From: Tumebacillus permanentifrigoris | GTDB lineage: Bacteria > Bacillota > Bacilli > Tumebacillales > Tumebacillaceae | Length of the DNA: 64,000 nucleotides | Reading direction: 5' to 3' | NCBI RefSeq assembly: GCF_003148565.1 | Contig: NZ_QGGL01000001.1 | Coordinates: 305,792 to 369,791, forward strand | Shown: piece after piece, positions 35,286 through 43,600 of the stretch | Layout: each line of letters opens with the position of its first letter | How positions within the stretch are numbered: position 1 is the first letter of the stretch | Notes under the pieces: generated by a model | Database searches by the model: none | What the model was told of the DNA's origin: nothing | Seen by the model: only the letters and a program-made list of their open reading frames with translations | Position numbers and translations under genes: made by a program

Positions 35286-35918
35286 TTACGCCTGCGCCTG
35301 TTGCAAGGCTTGGCGAACGGCGGTGCGGAAGTCGGTGGTGCTCATCGTGGCACCGCTGACGTTGTTGACTTGGTCGCTTTGGTTTTTCAAGATCTGCGCC
35401 GGGAGTTTGTCGATCCGGCTCTGCGGATAGTGTGTGTTACAGTTGGTAATTTCCACCGCTGTAATTTTGCCGCTGGCGATCGTGACGGCAACTTCGACCG
35501 TTCCGATGCGGTTGGTGCCGCTGCCGGTGTAAGTTCCGTCCTTGTATGTGCCGCTCAGAGCTGCGGGGCTGGTGGTCTGCCCTTGGCTCGTGCTGGGTTG
35601 TTTTGGGGTTTGGTTCGGCGTGGTGGTGTTTGAATCCGCACCCGGCCATTCGGCGCCGTCTTGCCATTGGCCTTGCTCCGGGATCTGCCCGCCGAAGTTC
35701 TGACCACGATTGCCGTGCTTGCGAGTTTGGTTCGGGTTCAGGTTCTGATCTGGGGTCAGGTTCTGACCGTTTGGATCGGTCGGAGCTACTGCGGCCGGTC
35801 GGTCCTGAGTCGCCAACGCTGCCAAGGCCGGATCGGTCACGAAGTACCCCGTCACGTAGATCACACCAATCGCTGCCGAGCACAGCGCTGCCAGTTTGTC
35901 TGCTTTCTTCGCTCCCAT
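35286..35918 (-). CDS. FMN-binding domain protein with N-terminal membrane anchor
   Basis: 210 aa from the ATG at 35918 behind GGAGGGAGCG. One hydrophobic helix (~9-29) anchors a long Pro/Gln/Asn-rich linker (~40-118), then a compact FMN-bind domain (YKDGTYTGSG...GKITAVEI) ending with the ApbE flavinylation motif SGATMST (Thr191). The FMN-bearing domain should face outside. First gene of the five-gene operon. Confidence 0.9.
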   Translation of the reverse strand: MGAKKADKLAALCSAAIGVIYVTGYFVTDPALAALATQDRPAAVAPTDPNGQNLTPDQNLNPNQTRKHGNRGQNFGGQIPEQGQWQDGAEWPGADSNTTTPNQTPKQPSTSQGQTTSPAALSGTYKDGTYTGSGTNRIGTVEVAVTIASGKITAVEITNCNTHYPQSRIDKLPAQILKNQSDQVNNVSGATMSTTDFRTAVRQALQQAQA

Positions 35919-36008
35919 GAATCTCGCTCCCTCCAATGTATCGTGCCTTCTGTACACAGTATAGCGAGCGAACATTTGATTTCCCTTTGATCCGCCACCT
36001 GTTCCGGC

Positions 36009-36049
36009 AAAAAGAGACTTTACCGTCACAGACGGTAAAGTCTCTTTTT
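36009..36049. terminator. Strong bidirectional terminator
   Basis: Perfect ~19-bp stem (36009-36027 with 36031-36049), core GACTTTACCGTC, three-base loop, A/T runs. Confidence 0.93.
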
Positions 36050-36123
36050 CACAACACTTGGGTTAACTCCTGCAACTCCCGCGCCAATCGGTCAATTTCC
36101 CGGAAGAAGCACATTCGTCTCAT
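36049..36123 (-). CDS. Possible 24-aa peptide, coupled to the hydrolase gene
   Basis: ATGA overlap with the hydrolase stop, then a short helical peptide MRRMCFFREIDRLAREL... ending QVL just before the terminator. No separate ribosome-binding site. It may be only a chance frame. Confidence 0.25.
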   Translation of the reverse strand: MRRMCFFREIDRLARELQELTQVL

Positions 36124-36965
36124 GAAGTCTCTGGGTGTGGGTCAACGGTGGACTTCCTTCCTAAAGTCGCCCTTCGGTGCGTTTTAGTCCTAATCGCTGC
36201 CAGCCACTCCTGTAGCATCACGGCCAGTTCCTCGCGGGCGGTCACCCAGTTGTGGTCGGTGTCGACCGTGCGGTGCTCCAGACGCTTGGCTCCCGACTTT
36301 TGAAACGCTTCGACCAGCGAGTCGTGATGGATCGTGACCGGGCCGACTTGATCGCGGTCAGCCCCGAGCAGCAGCACCGGTCGCGCAGCGAGTGCCGGGG
36401 CTTTTTTCAACAAGTTCCATGCGATGCTGTGTGCTCTGGCTTGCGCGGTCAGCACGTCGCCGTCTGCCCCGTTGAGGAAAAACGCCGCCTCCCCAAACAT
36501 CTCATTCAACTCCGCCACCGCTTCGGTCTGGTCACCGATGATCTCGGCCACCAACCCGAAGTTAAAGCCGGAGATCGACGCCACCGCGGTCACCGCTTCA
36601 TCGTCGGCCGCGGTCATGCAGGCGAGGAATCCACCCATGCTGTGCCCGACGAGAACGAGCGTGGACAGGTCGAGGTTGTGTTCGCGAGTCACATCGTCGC
36701 GACGCAGATAGGCGAGCGCTGCTTGGACATCCTCCAGCGCATGCACGAAGGAAAACGTCCCGTGACTTCCCCACGCGCCCCGGTAGTTGATCAGCAACAC
36801 GTTCCAACCCGCGCGTTGCAGGGCAAAAGCGATGTCGTGGTTTTGTTGCACGCCGGGAAAGCCGTGGAGCAGCAACAGCGTCGGGTGTGTCCCCGCTCCG
36901 GTTGCGTGGAACAAGCGACCGACCATCATCGCATCCCCCGATGGAATTCTCAATAGTGACAACAT
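36120..36965 (-). CDS. Alpha/beta hydrolase
   Basis: 281 aa from the ATG at 36965 with GAGGGGG upstream. LLLLHGFPG gives the oxyanion strand, LVGHSMGGFLA the nucleophile Ser, LLGADRDQVGP the acid, and the His lies in VDTDHNW. The GAGTHPTLLLLHGFPGVQQNHDIA opening resembles dienelactone-hydrolase/peptidase-like lipases. A charged tail (IRTKTHRRATLGRKS) is unusual. Monocistronic; substrate unknown. Confidence 0.85.
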   Translation of the reverse strand: MLSLLRIPSGDAMMVGRLFHATGAGTHPTLLLLHGFPGVQQNHDIAFALQRAGWNVLLINYRGAWGSHGTFSFVHALEDVQAALAYLRRDDVTREHNLDLSTLVLVGHSMGGFLACMTAADDEAVTAVASISGFNFGLVAEIIGDQTEAVAELNEMFGEAAFFLNGADGDVLTAQARAHSIAWNLLKKAPALAARPVLLLGADRDQVGPVTIHHDSLVEAFQKSGAKRLEHRTVDTDHNWVTAREELAVMLQEWLAAIRTKTHRRATLGRKSTVDPHPETS

Positions 36966-37114
36966 GTGCAAGATCCCCCTCTTGAAACTGTAAGTATGTT
37001 GCTAACATTCTACCAATTTAAGAGCTTTTTGTGTATCGTGAAGGAAAAGTGATGGTTGCGAGGAGGTGGAATCAGACGAAATAACCACCTATTATTCATA
37101 CCTATTGAATTTAC

Positions 37115-37144
37115 AAAAAGGCGACCCAATGGTCGCCTTTTTTT
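37115..37144. terminator. Bidirectional terminator
   Basis: Stem AAAGGCGACC/GGTCGCCTTT with loop CAAT and seven T. Confidence 0.9.
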
Positions 37145-38570
37145 ATATCGTCTTATGAATGTGGCGAGCGACATGAACTCCGGCAGCCGAGGCTTGGGCG
37201 AGTCCACGGGTGATGCCTGCACCGTCGCCCACGGCGAACAGGCCGTGGATTTCGGTCTCGAACGTATCGGTCAGCTTCGGTCGCGCCGAGTAGAATTTCG
37301 CTTCCACACCGTAAAACAGCGTGTGCTCCGAAGCGATTCCCGGCGTGACTTTGTCCAGCGCGTCCATCATCTCGATCAACGACTTCATCGTGTTGTACGG
37401 CAAGACCAGCCCGAGGTCGCCTGGTATCGCTTCCTTTAACGTCGGTTCGAGGAAGCCTTCTGCGATCCGCTTCGGCGTGGAACGGCGTCCTTTGAGGATG
37501 TCGCCGTACTTTTGCACGATCACGGAGCCGTTAGACAAGTCATTGGCACGACTCGATACTTCCTTGGCATACTCAATCGGCTTATCGAACGGATCGGTGA
37601 ACGTGTGCGAGACGAGCAAGGCGAAGTTCGTATTGTTACTGCCGAGCTTCGGGTCTTTGTAGGAGTGTCCGTTCGCCGTCATCACGCCAGAGTGGTTCTC
37701 GACGACGACATGCCCGGACGGATTGGAGCAGAAGGTGCGCACACGTGTGCCAACGCTGGTGCTGTAGACGAATTTCGCTTCATAGAGATGCTTGTTGATC
37801 TCATCCATGATCACATCGGACGTCTCGACGCGCACACCAATATCGACTTGGTTGTTCGACATGCGCAACCCGTGGTTTTTCAGGATTTCGGACAACCACT
37901 GCGAACCGTCACGGCCCGGGCCGATGATCACTTTATTCGCGCGCAGTTCTTCACCGTTTTTCAATAAAACGCCGGTGATGGTCTTGCCTGCTCCGGTGTC
38001 CTCGACGAGGATATCCTCGACAAACGTTTTGAAGCGGGTTTCAATTCGATTTTCCAGGGTGTGGAAGATGTTCGTGAGGATCTTCAAGTTTTCCTCCGTA
38101 CCCAAGTGGCGCACGCGTGCTTTGAGCAGCTTGAGGCCAGCCGCGGCTGCCTTGCGCTCGATGTCAGACACTTCTGGTGTTGTCGGGTCGGTGATGGTCG
38201 TCGTCCCACCGTGGGCGAGGTTCACTTCGTCAGCGTATTCAATTAATTTCAGCACTTCGGACGGTGAGAGATAGTCGCCCATCCAACCGCCGAACTCTGT
38301 GGTCAGGTTGAACTTGCCATCACTGTAAGCACCTGCGCCCCCCCAACCCGCGGTGATCGAGCAGGCAGGTAGGCAGCCGGCGTATTCCTTTTTCTGATGG
38401 GCTGGCGGGCACTTGACCAACTTTTCCTCCAAGATCGGGCAGCGGCGGTGGTGGATATCCAGTCCTTTGTCGATCAACAGGACTTTTTTGTTCGGATCGA
38501 GGTGTGTCAATTCATAGGCGGCAAAAATCCCACTGGGACCTGCTCCTACAATAATCACGTCATACGACAT
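37143..38570 (-). CDS. FAD-dependent oxidoreductase (COG2509-type)
   Basis: 475 aa. Dinucleotide loop VGAGPSGIFAAYEL at residues 8-21, then a Cys-bearing segment (HHRRCPILEEKLVKCPP...GCLPACSITAGWGGAGAYSDGK) and a second FAD contact GLFAVGDGAGITRGLAQASAAG at the C-terminus. This is the uncharacterised NAD(FAD)-dependent dehydrogenase family; the substrate is unknown. The leader contains a guanine-type purine riboswitch, the only clue: expression should respond to a purine. Monocistronic. Confidence 0.9.
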   Translation of the reverse strand: MSYDVIIVGAGPSGIFAAYELTHLDPNKKVLLIDKGLDIHHRRCPILEEKLVKCPPAHQKKEYAGCLPACSITAGWGGAGAYSDGKFNLTTEFGGWMGDYLSPSEVLKLIEYADEVNLAHGGTTTITDPTTPEVSDIERKAAAAGLKLLKARVRHLGTEENLKILTNIFHTLENRIETRFKTFVEDILVEDTGAGKTITGVLLKNGEELRANKVIIGPGRDGSQWLSEILKNHGLRMSNNQVDIGVRVETSDVIMDEINKHLYEAKFVYSTSVGTRVRTFCSNPSGHVVVENHSGVMTANGHSYKDPKLGSNNTNFALLVSHTFTDPFDKPIEYAKEVSSRANDLSNGSVIVQKYGDILKGRRSTPKRIAEGFLEPTLKEAIPGDLGLVLPYNTMKSLIEMMDALDKVTPGIASEHTLFYGVEAKFYSARPKLTDTFETEIHGLFAVGDGAGITRGLAQASAAGVHVARHIHKTI

Positions 38571-38598
38571 CGATAGGTCTCCCCTTTCAAGGTCACAG

Positions 38599-38665
38599 GA
38601 CGCGTAGTCGGCACTTTACGGGTGCCGGTAGAGACACTGAGCCCTATTCCCAGCGTATACGAGTC
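38599..38665 (-). promoter_or_regulatory. Purine (guanine-type) riboswitch aptamer
   Basis: Read on the minus strand: P1 GACTCGT pairs with GACGCGT's complement ACGCGTC (one mismatch). P2 CGCTGGG/CTCAGTG is 7 bp and closes the loop AATAGGG. J2/3 is TCTCTACC. P3 GGCAC/GTGCC closes the exact loop CCGTAAA, and J3/1 is GACTACG. The loop-loop G-G and C-C pairs, the core U, and the C that selects guanine (C74 in xpt numbering) are present. J1/2 and J2/3 are each one base shorter than xpt. It starts just after a good promoter and lies 28 bases before the ATG of the FAD enzyme. Confidence 0.88.
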
Positions 38666-38677
38666 TCTCCGAAGACC

Positions 38678-38707
38678 ATTCTACGGGAAAACACGAACAA
38701 TAGTCAA
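38678..38707 (-). promoter_or_regulatory. Sigma-A promoter of the riboswitch-controlled FAD oxidoreductase
   Basis: Minus strand: TTGACT (38707-38702), 18-base spacer, TAGAAT (38683-38678). Transcription would start near 38671, a few bases before the aptamer. Confidence 0.75.
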
Positions 38708-38748
38708 TGAGTATTATATTTCGTTCGGAGAATGTGCGGTGGAAATGG

Positions 38749-38787
38749 GAAAAGGCTCATCTGCTTCGGCGAGGGAGCCTTTTTTTA
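38749..38787 (+). terminator. Orphan terminator upstream of the sulP gene
   Basis: Stem AAAAGGCTC/GAGCCTTTT followed by seven T in total on the plus strand. No plus-strand gene precedes it, so it either insulates sulP or ends an RNA antisense to the riboswitch leader. The rest of the 348-base gap (38571-38918) holds the riboswitch and two promoters. Confidence 0.6.
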
Positions 38788-38860
38788 TACGTGCTTCTGT
38801 TAGGGTACAACGATTCGGCTCGCTCGTTCGCACTTCATCCCCTCCTCTAGGTGCTTAACC

Positions 38861-38889
38861 TTGCTGTCGACACACGCCTGTGCTATTCT
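38861..38889 (+). promoter_or_regulatory. Promoter of the SulP transporter gene
   Basis: TTGCTG, 17-base spacer ending TGC, TATTCT, about 30 bases before the ATG. Confidence 0.55.
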
Positions 38890-38918
38890 CAGGACTTAGT
38901 AATAGGAGGAGGTATCCA

Positions 38919-40376
38919 ATGCGAACTCTCACGTATAAAGAGTCTTGGTTCTTTAACATCCGCGGCGATATCCTCGCGGGCATGACGGTGGCATTTGCTT
39001 TGATTCCCGAGGCGATCGCGTTCGCCATATTAGCTGGCGTCGACCCGATGGTCGGGCTGTATGCATCGTTCGCCATCGCTGTGGTGGTCTCGTTTGCCGG
39101 AGGGCGACCCGGCATGATCTCAGCGGCGACTGGCGCGATGGCTTTGGTGATGATCGACTTGGTGGCAGACTATGGAATCGAGTACATGTTTGCCGCTACG
39201 GTGCTGACAGGCATCCTGCAATTCGTGCTTGGCGTGCTCAAGCTCGGACGTTTCATCACGTTCCTGCCACATCCGGTTGTCCTCGGCTTCGTCAACGCGC
39301 TGGCGATCTTGATCTTCATGGCACAGCTCCCGAACTTTGTCGGGGCTGGCTGGCAGATGTATGCAATGGTTGCCGGAACGCTTGCCATCATCTATTTGTT
39401 CCCTTACCTCACAAAAGCGTTCCCGTCCGCCCTGCTGGCGATCATCGTGATGACCGTGTTCGCTATCTTCACACATGCGGACCTGCATACGGTCGGGGAC
39501 ATGGGCACGATCACGCGTGCGCTGCCGAGTTTCCACATCGCGAACTTGCCGCTGACGTGGGAAACGTTCCAGATCATCCTGCCCTTCTCAGTCTCGCTGG
39601 CGATCGTCGGGATTTTTGAATCCTTGCTGACGGCGACGATCCTCGATGAGATGACCCAGACACACAGTGACAAAAACCGCGAGATTCGCGGGCAAGGGTT
39701 GGCCAACGTCATCACCGGCTTTTTCGGTGGGATGGCCGGTTGTGCGATGATCGGCCAGTCGGTCATCAACATCAAATCAGGTGGACGCGGGCGACTGGCC
39801 ACGTTTGTTGCCGGGATGTTCCTCATCTTCCTCATTCTCGTGTTGGGCGATGTGGTCACCCGCATCCCGATGGCCGCGCTGGTGGGTGTGATGGTCATGG
39901 TCTCGATTGGGACGTTCGACTGGAATTCGTTCCTGCACATCCGCCGGATGCCGATCAATGAAGCGCTCGTGATGCTGACGACGATGGCGATCGTCATCGC
40001 GACACACGATCTCTCCAAAGGCGTCATCGCGGGTGTGATCATCTCCGCACTGGTCTTTGGCTGGAAGATTTCCCGCCTGCAAGCCACATCGCACTGTGAG
40101 CAGGACAACACGCGCAAGACGTACTACGTGACCGGTCAGCTCTTTTTCGGGACATCGAGTCACTTCATCGAGTTGTTCGATGTGGCGAATGACCCCTCGC
40201 AGATCGTCATCGACCTGAGCGGCTCGCATGTCTGGGACCATTCGGCGGTGACCGCGATCTCCAAAGTGCTCGCCAAGTACCAAGAGGCGCAAAAGAACGT
40301 CACCCTCGTTGGCCTCAATGAAGAGAGCCGGACGCTGATCGACCGCGTGGGGTTGCAGGTGACATCTGCTCATTAG
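38919..40376 (+). CDS. SulP-family anion transporter with STAS domain
   Basis: 485 aa from the ATG at 38919 after [44 protein letters not shown] is the SulP signature region; ten to twelve helices run to ~residue 390. The C-terminal STAS domain ([17 protein letters not shown]...[21 protein letters not shown]) regulates transport. The family carries sulfate, bicarbonate or other anions; the ion is not evident. Two carbonic-anhydrase-linked SulP roles exist, but the anhydrase gene here is 30 kb away. Confidence 0.92.
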   Translation: MRTLTYKESWFFNIRGDILAGMTVAFALIPEAIAFAILAGVDPMVGLYASFAIAVVVSFAGGRPGMISAATGAMALVMIDLVADYGIEYMFAATVLTGILQFVLGVLKLGRFITFLPHPVVLGFVNALAILIFMAQLPNFVGAGWQMYAMVAGTLAIIYLFPYLTKAFPSALLAIIVMTVFAIFTHADLHTVGDMGTITRALPSFHIANLPLTWETFQIILPFSVSLAIVGIFESLLTATILDEMTQTHSDKNREIRGQGLANVITGFFGGMAGCAMIGQSVINIKSGGRGRLATFVAGMFLIFLILVLGDVVTRIPMAALVGVMVMVSIGTFDWNSFLHIRRMPINEALVMLTTMAIVIATHDLSKGVIAGVIISALVFGWKISRLQATSHCEQDNTRKTYYVTGQLFFGTSSHFIELFDVANDPSQIVIDLSGSHVWDHSAVTAISKVLAKYQEAQKNVTLVGLNEESRTLIDRVGLQVTSAH

Positions 40377-40378
40377 GG

Positions 40379-40412
40379 AAAAGCCCTCGGTTGTCGGCCG
40401 AGGGCTTTTTTT
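40379..40412 (+). terminator. Terminator of the SulP gene
   Basis: 10-bp stem AAGCCCTCGG/CCGAGGGCTT with loop TTGTCGG, then eight T in all. Confidence 0.92.
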
Positions 40413-40493
40413 TCCGAAAAAAACGGCCCATCACCAATGCGGTTGGTTCGTTTTCGTTGAGGTACGGTACGGCTCTGATTCACGATACTAGCC

Positions 40494-41693
40494 TCATATC
40501 TTATCCAAATCCACGAGGTACATGTCAGCCGCTACGATTCCGGAATCCTTCGCGATTTGCTGCTGTTGTTCAGGTGTGCCGCTCGGAATCGCCCAATATA
40601 AATAATGTCCTTTGGTCGTGACAGTTGTTGCTGGCTTTTGATCCAATGTGATCAACTTTTCTAACTTCCGGTCGTAGACTTGTGTTTTTTCGTAGGAAGT
40701 CCAAGCCAAAATACGCTGACTCATCGTCAGGAATTGCAACGCATCTGCCTCCCCAGACTTTACTAGGGTCTTTTGCTCCCCATTCTCAGAAATACCAATG
40801 GTCCACTGTCTATTCAGATGATTGCTCCACGCATAACTATCGCCTTCCACAGAGAAATATTTAGGATGAACGCCTTTCGTAACCTGTTTAGTTACCTTTC
40901 CTCGATTCCAAAACAGCTCACCATCCTGCTCTTCCGAATCATAGCCAACCCACATATCAAAATCCTTTGTTAGCACAGGGTTATATCCTGACGTAGTGAG
41001 GTCAGTAAACGTATTCGTGAGCAGGTTGTATTTTTTTGCGACAAAACCAGGACCTGTGGCTGTAGCCGGTCCGACAGTTGGGCTAAAAACAAATTCATTT
41101 TCAAACAGATGCGGTGCCCATAAAACTCCTGGATAGCCATGTCCTTGACTGTCTTTTGGCGAAGAATATACAATCCGGTCTTGATGTGTTCTGCGATCAT
41201 ACACATGCATGTTCCAATCTAAAAATTGCTGATCGAGCGCCTCGCTCCAAACTACCCATTGGTCATTAACGTCGGCAACAGCACACTGCGCATACTTTCC
41301 TTCTACAGCTGCAATCGTTTCAACTTTTTTTGTTTTAGGATCGAACAAAACCACTTCGTAAGGCTTTTCATTTTGCTTGGGAACCGTGGCAACGATCTGA
41401 CCATCATTGGCAACACTAAGCGAGGAAAAAATACGTTGATCCGGAAGTCTACTCGCAAACGCTTGGATTGCTTCTCTATTCCAACCTGTTGCCTGCACTA
41501 CAGGCTCAACTTCCGGTGGGTTAGTCGGTATGGGTAAGAACTTATCTTGTGCATCGTTTGAATTTGCACTTGGTGAAGTGGAAGAGGCTTCGCTAAAAAA
41601 GTCACAACCAGACACCGTTAAACTACCGAGCAAGAACGTGCAGGCTCCGACTGCCTTAGTAAAAGTTTTCAAATGGTTGATTGTCACAGTCAC
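40494..41693 (-). CDS. Lipoprotein with beta-propeller-like (TolB-type) body
   Basis: 399 aa from the GTG at 41693, 8 bases after AAAGGAGG. The signal peptide ends in a lipobox, VSGC, followed by a Ser/Asn-rich linker. The body repeats a short pattern of Trp/Tyr strands and Asp turns (VNDQWVVWSE, EFVFSP, FDMWVGYDSEEQDGELFWNRG, DSYAWSNHLNRQW, ILAWTS, HYLYWAIP), as in surface-exposed beta-propellers. It lies 66 bases after a secreted C39-type protease gene. Function unknown. Confidence 0.75.
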   Translation of the reverse strand: MTVTINHLKTFTKAVGACTFLLGSLTVSGCDFFSEASSTSPSANSNDAQDKFLPIPTNPPEVEPVVQATGWNREAIQAFASRLPDQRIFSSLSVANDGQIVATVPKQNEKPYEVVLFDPKTKKVETIAAVEGKYAQCAVADVNDQWVVWSEALDQQFLDWNMHVYDRRTHQDRIVYSSPKDSQGHGYPGVLWAPHLFENEFVFSPTVGPATATGPGFVAKKYNLLTNTFTDLTTSGYNPVLTKDFDMWVGYDSEEQDGELFWNRGKVTKQVTKGVHPKYFSVEGDSYAWSNHLNRQWTIGISENGEQKTLVKSGEADALQFLTMSQRILAWTSYEKTQVYDRKLEKLITLDQKPATTVTTKGHYLYWAIPSGTPEQQQQIAKDSGIVAADMYLVDLDKI

Positions 41694-41716
41694 AGAGAGA
41701 TCCTCCTTTTGCAAGA

Positions 41717-41743
41717 AGACGGGCGGTAGCTACCCGCCCGTCT
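41717..41743 (-). terminator. Intercistronic hairpin
   Basis: On the minus strand GACGGGCGG/CCGCCCGTC hairpin between the C39-protease and lipoprotein genes. There is no proper T-run, so it may act as an mRNA stabiliser or a weak attenuator. Confidence 0.45.
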
Positions 41744-41759
41744 CGACTTTCCTGTATGC

Positions 41760-42653
41760 TTACCAGATGATGCCGCGACCGCTTGTCATGCCCGCAATCG
41801 TGCTCGAGTTGAGCGTTGATTTCGTCGGTATCGAAGCCGTATTCCATGCGGTGCTAAATCCTTGACCACCCGATGCAGAATCTGCATACTGCGTATTGTC
41901 ACCACTGGCAGAGTAGCCGTCAATCGCAATCCAGTGGTAAATCGTCAGGTTAGTCGGATGTCCAACCAAGTGAGTCCCATTGGCATTTTCCACAACGTCG
42001 GCGGAAACCGGATAACCCTTGTCAATCGTGTACGTTACATCGCTCTTGAAGGTTGCTGCGCTCGGTGATGCTTCCGCCGCATAATTATTGGCCGAGTTGG
42101 AGTAGTAGTCAAGCGTGTCTGCCATCGGGTAGTAGTAGCTACCCGTGATCGCGCGTTTACTCCAAACTGTACCGTCGGTGTTGGTCCCGAGATAGTTAGC
42201 TGCATCACTCATCGCCAAGCTTGGGTTTACGCCGATCTGACGGATGATTTCCGTCGCACTTGCTGGCCCACAATAGTAATTGTTCGGTTGTGACAGTTGA
42301 CTGACGGGAACGTAGTGAGAACCGTATAGAGCTTGCGGGTTAAAAGTGATGCCGTTTTCACGCTTAAGTGCTTTGTTTTTTTCGCTCGCGGTGAGGCCAA
42401 TTCCTCCCCATTTGGCTACGAATTTCTCAAATGCCTGATCTTCCTCTGCTTGTGTGGACTTACCAACCCTTACATTTTCATGCAGTTTCGCCAACGCGTG
42501 TTTCTCGTCAAGCTTTTCTTTCATAGTACCTGAAACCGTAAGGGTAAGGTCTTGTGCTCGATCTGGGTTCGTCGTGTCTGCATATGCGGTGCTTGTGATG
42601 GATGACGCAACTGCAAGCACGGCAAGAGTTTGAATCCAAGCTTTTTGTTTCAT
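41760..42653 (-). CDS. Secreted C39-like cysteine peptidase
   Basis: 297 aa after GGAGGAAG. A signal peptide (cleavage near AYA-DTT, ~25) precedes a helical propeptide-like region (~30-100), then a papain-like Peptidase_C39_2 domain: Cys128 in NNYYCGPASATE, His240 in TIYHWIAIDGYS, followed by a conserved Asp (YADSASGG). Unlike bacteriocin exporters it is not fused to an ABC transporter. Likely an extracellular protease or peptidoglycan/peptide hydrolase; substrate unknown. Confidence 0.85.
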   Translation of the reverse strand: MKQKAWIQTLAVLAVASSITSTAYADTTNPDRAQDLTLTVSGTMKEKLDEKHALAKLHENVRVGKSTQAEEDQAFEKFVAKWGGIGLTASEKNKALKRENGITFNPQALYGSHYVPVSQLSQPNNYYCGPASATEIIRQIGVNPSLAMSDAANYLGTNTDGTVWSKRAITGSYYYPMADTLDYYSNSANNYAAEASPSAATFKSDVTYTIDKGYPVSADVVENANGTHLVGHPTNLTIYHWIAIDGYSASGDNTQYADSASGGQGFSTAWNTASIPTKSTLNSSTIAGMTSGRGIIW

Positions 42654-42767
42654 TGTGTTCTTCCTCCGATTTTCACTTCTTTTACAAATGATAATATATT
42701 AATGTAATTCCATAAATAGGCACAAAGGACCGATTTGTATTGGGTCGACCCCGCCAAGCCTATTTGT

Positions 42768-42806
42768 AAAAAAAGACCCAGCCGCACCCGCGACTGGGTC
42801 TTTTTT
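42768..42806. terminator. Bidirectional terminator
   Basis: Stem AAAGACCCAG/CTGGGTCTTT with A- and T-runs after the SDR gene. Confidence 0.88.
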
Positions 42807-42820
42807 CCGTAACTTCTTGC

Positions 42821-43579
42821 CTACTTGGCTGTCATCCCGCCATCGGGGACAATCGCGCTCCCCGTCATCGCTGAAGACTCGTCTGACGCGAGAAACAGCG
42901 CGACATTCGCGATCTCGCGCGGTTGAATCATCCGCCCGATCGGTTGGAAATCGGCAATGCCCGCCAACACGTGCTCCCGTCCGCCCAGCAACTCGGCATG
43001 CGCATCGTTGATCGTCGTGTCCACCCAGCCTGGGCAGACGCAATTCACGCGGATATTGTCTGCCGCGAAGTCCAGCGCCATCGACTTGGTCAGCATCAGC
43101 ACCCCACCCTTGGAAGTCACATACGCCGACAGCAACGGTTCGGCCACCAGCGAGTTCGCAGACCCGATGTTCACCACCGAGCCGCCGCCCGCTTTTTTCA
43201 ACTCGGGAATTCCGTACTTGGAGACGAGGAACATCCCCTTGAGGTTGACGTTCATGGTGAGATCCCAGATCTCTTCGCTGATGTCCAAGATCGAACCTGG
43301 AATGTTCACAGCGGCATTGTTACACAGGATATGTAGCCCACCATACGTTTCCACAGCGGTCGAGATCAGCGCTTGGACCTCCTCCGACTTGGAGACGTCC
43401 GTCCGGCAAAATACCGCTTGTCCACCCGACTCGCGAATGGCGCGCGCTGTCTCCGCACCTTCCGCCAACAGATCCGCGAGCACGACTTGCGCGCCCTCCT
43501 CTGCAAACCGCTGTGCGATCGCAGCCCCAATGCCACGAGCGGCACCGGTGACGATCGCTACTTTTCCAGACAGGCGCAT
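42821..43579 (-). CDS. SDR-family dehydrogenase (FabG/glucose-dehydrogenase type)
   Basis: 252 aa. TGAARGIGAAIAQ cofactor loop, LCNNAA, catalytic Ser in NIGSANS and Tyr-x-x-x-Lys in SAYVTSKGG, then CPGWVDT. Ends PDGGMTAK, usual for classical tetrameric SDRs. It begins 21 bases after the APC permease stop on the same strand, so both probably form a transporter-plus-dehydrogenase unit. Substrate unknown. Confidence 0.9.
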   Translation of the reverse strand: MRLSGKVAIVTGAARGIGAAIAQRFAEEGAQVVLADLLAEGAETARAIRESGGQAVFCRTDVSKSEEVQALISTAVETYGGLHILCNNAAVNIPGSILDISEEIWDLTMNVNLKGMFLVSKYGIPELKKAGGGSVVNIGSANSLVAEPLLSAYVTSKGGVLMLTKSMALDFAADNIRVNCVCPGWVDTTINDAHAELLGGREHVLAGIADFQPIGRMIQPREIANVALFLASDESSAMTGSAIVPDGGMTAK

Positions 43580-43600
43580 ACGCTCTGCCTCCCTCTGCTC

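Noticed and set aside
38622-38858. Plus-strand frame of 78 aa in the riboswitch gap
   Set aside because: Covers the riboswitch and a terminator in antisense and lacks a ribosome-binding site.
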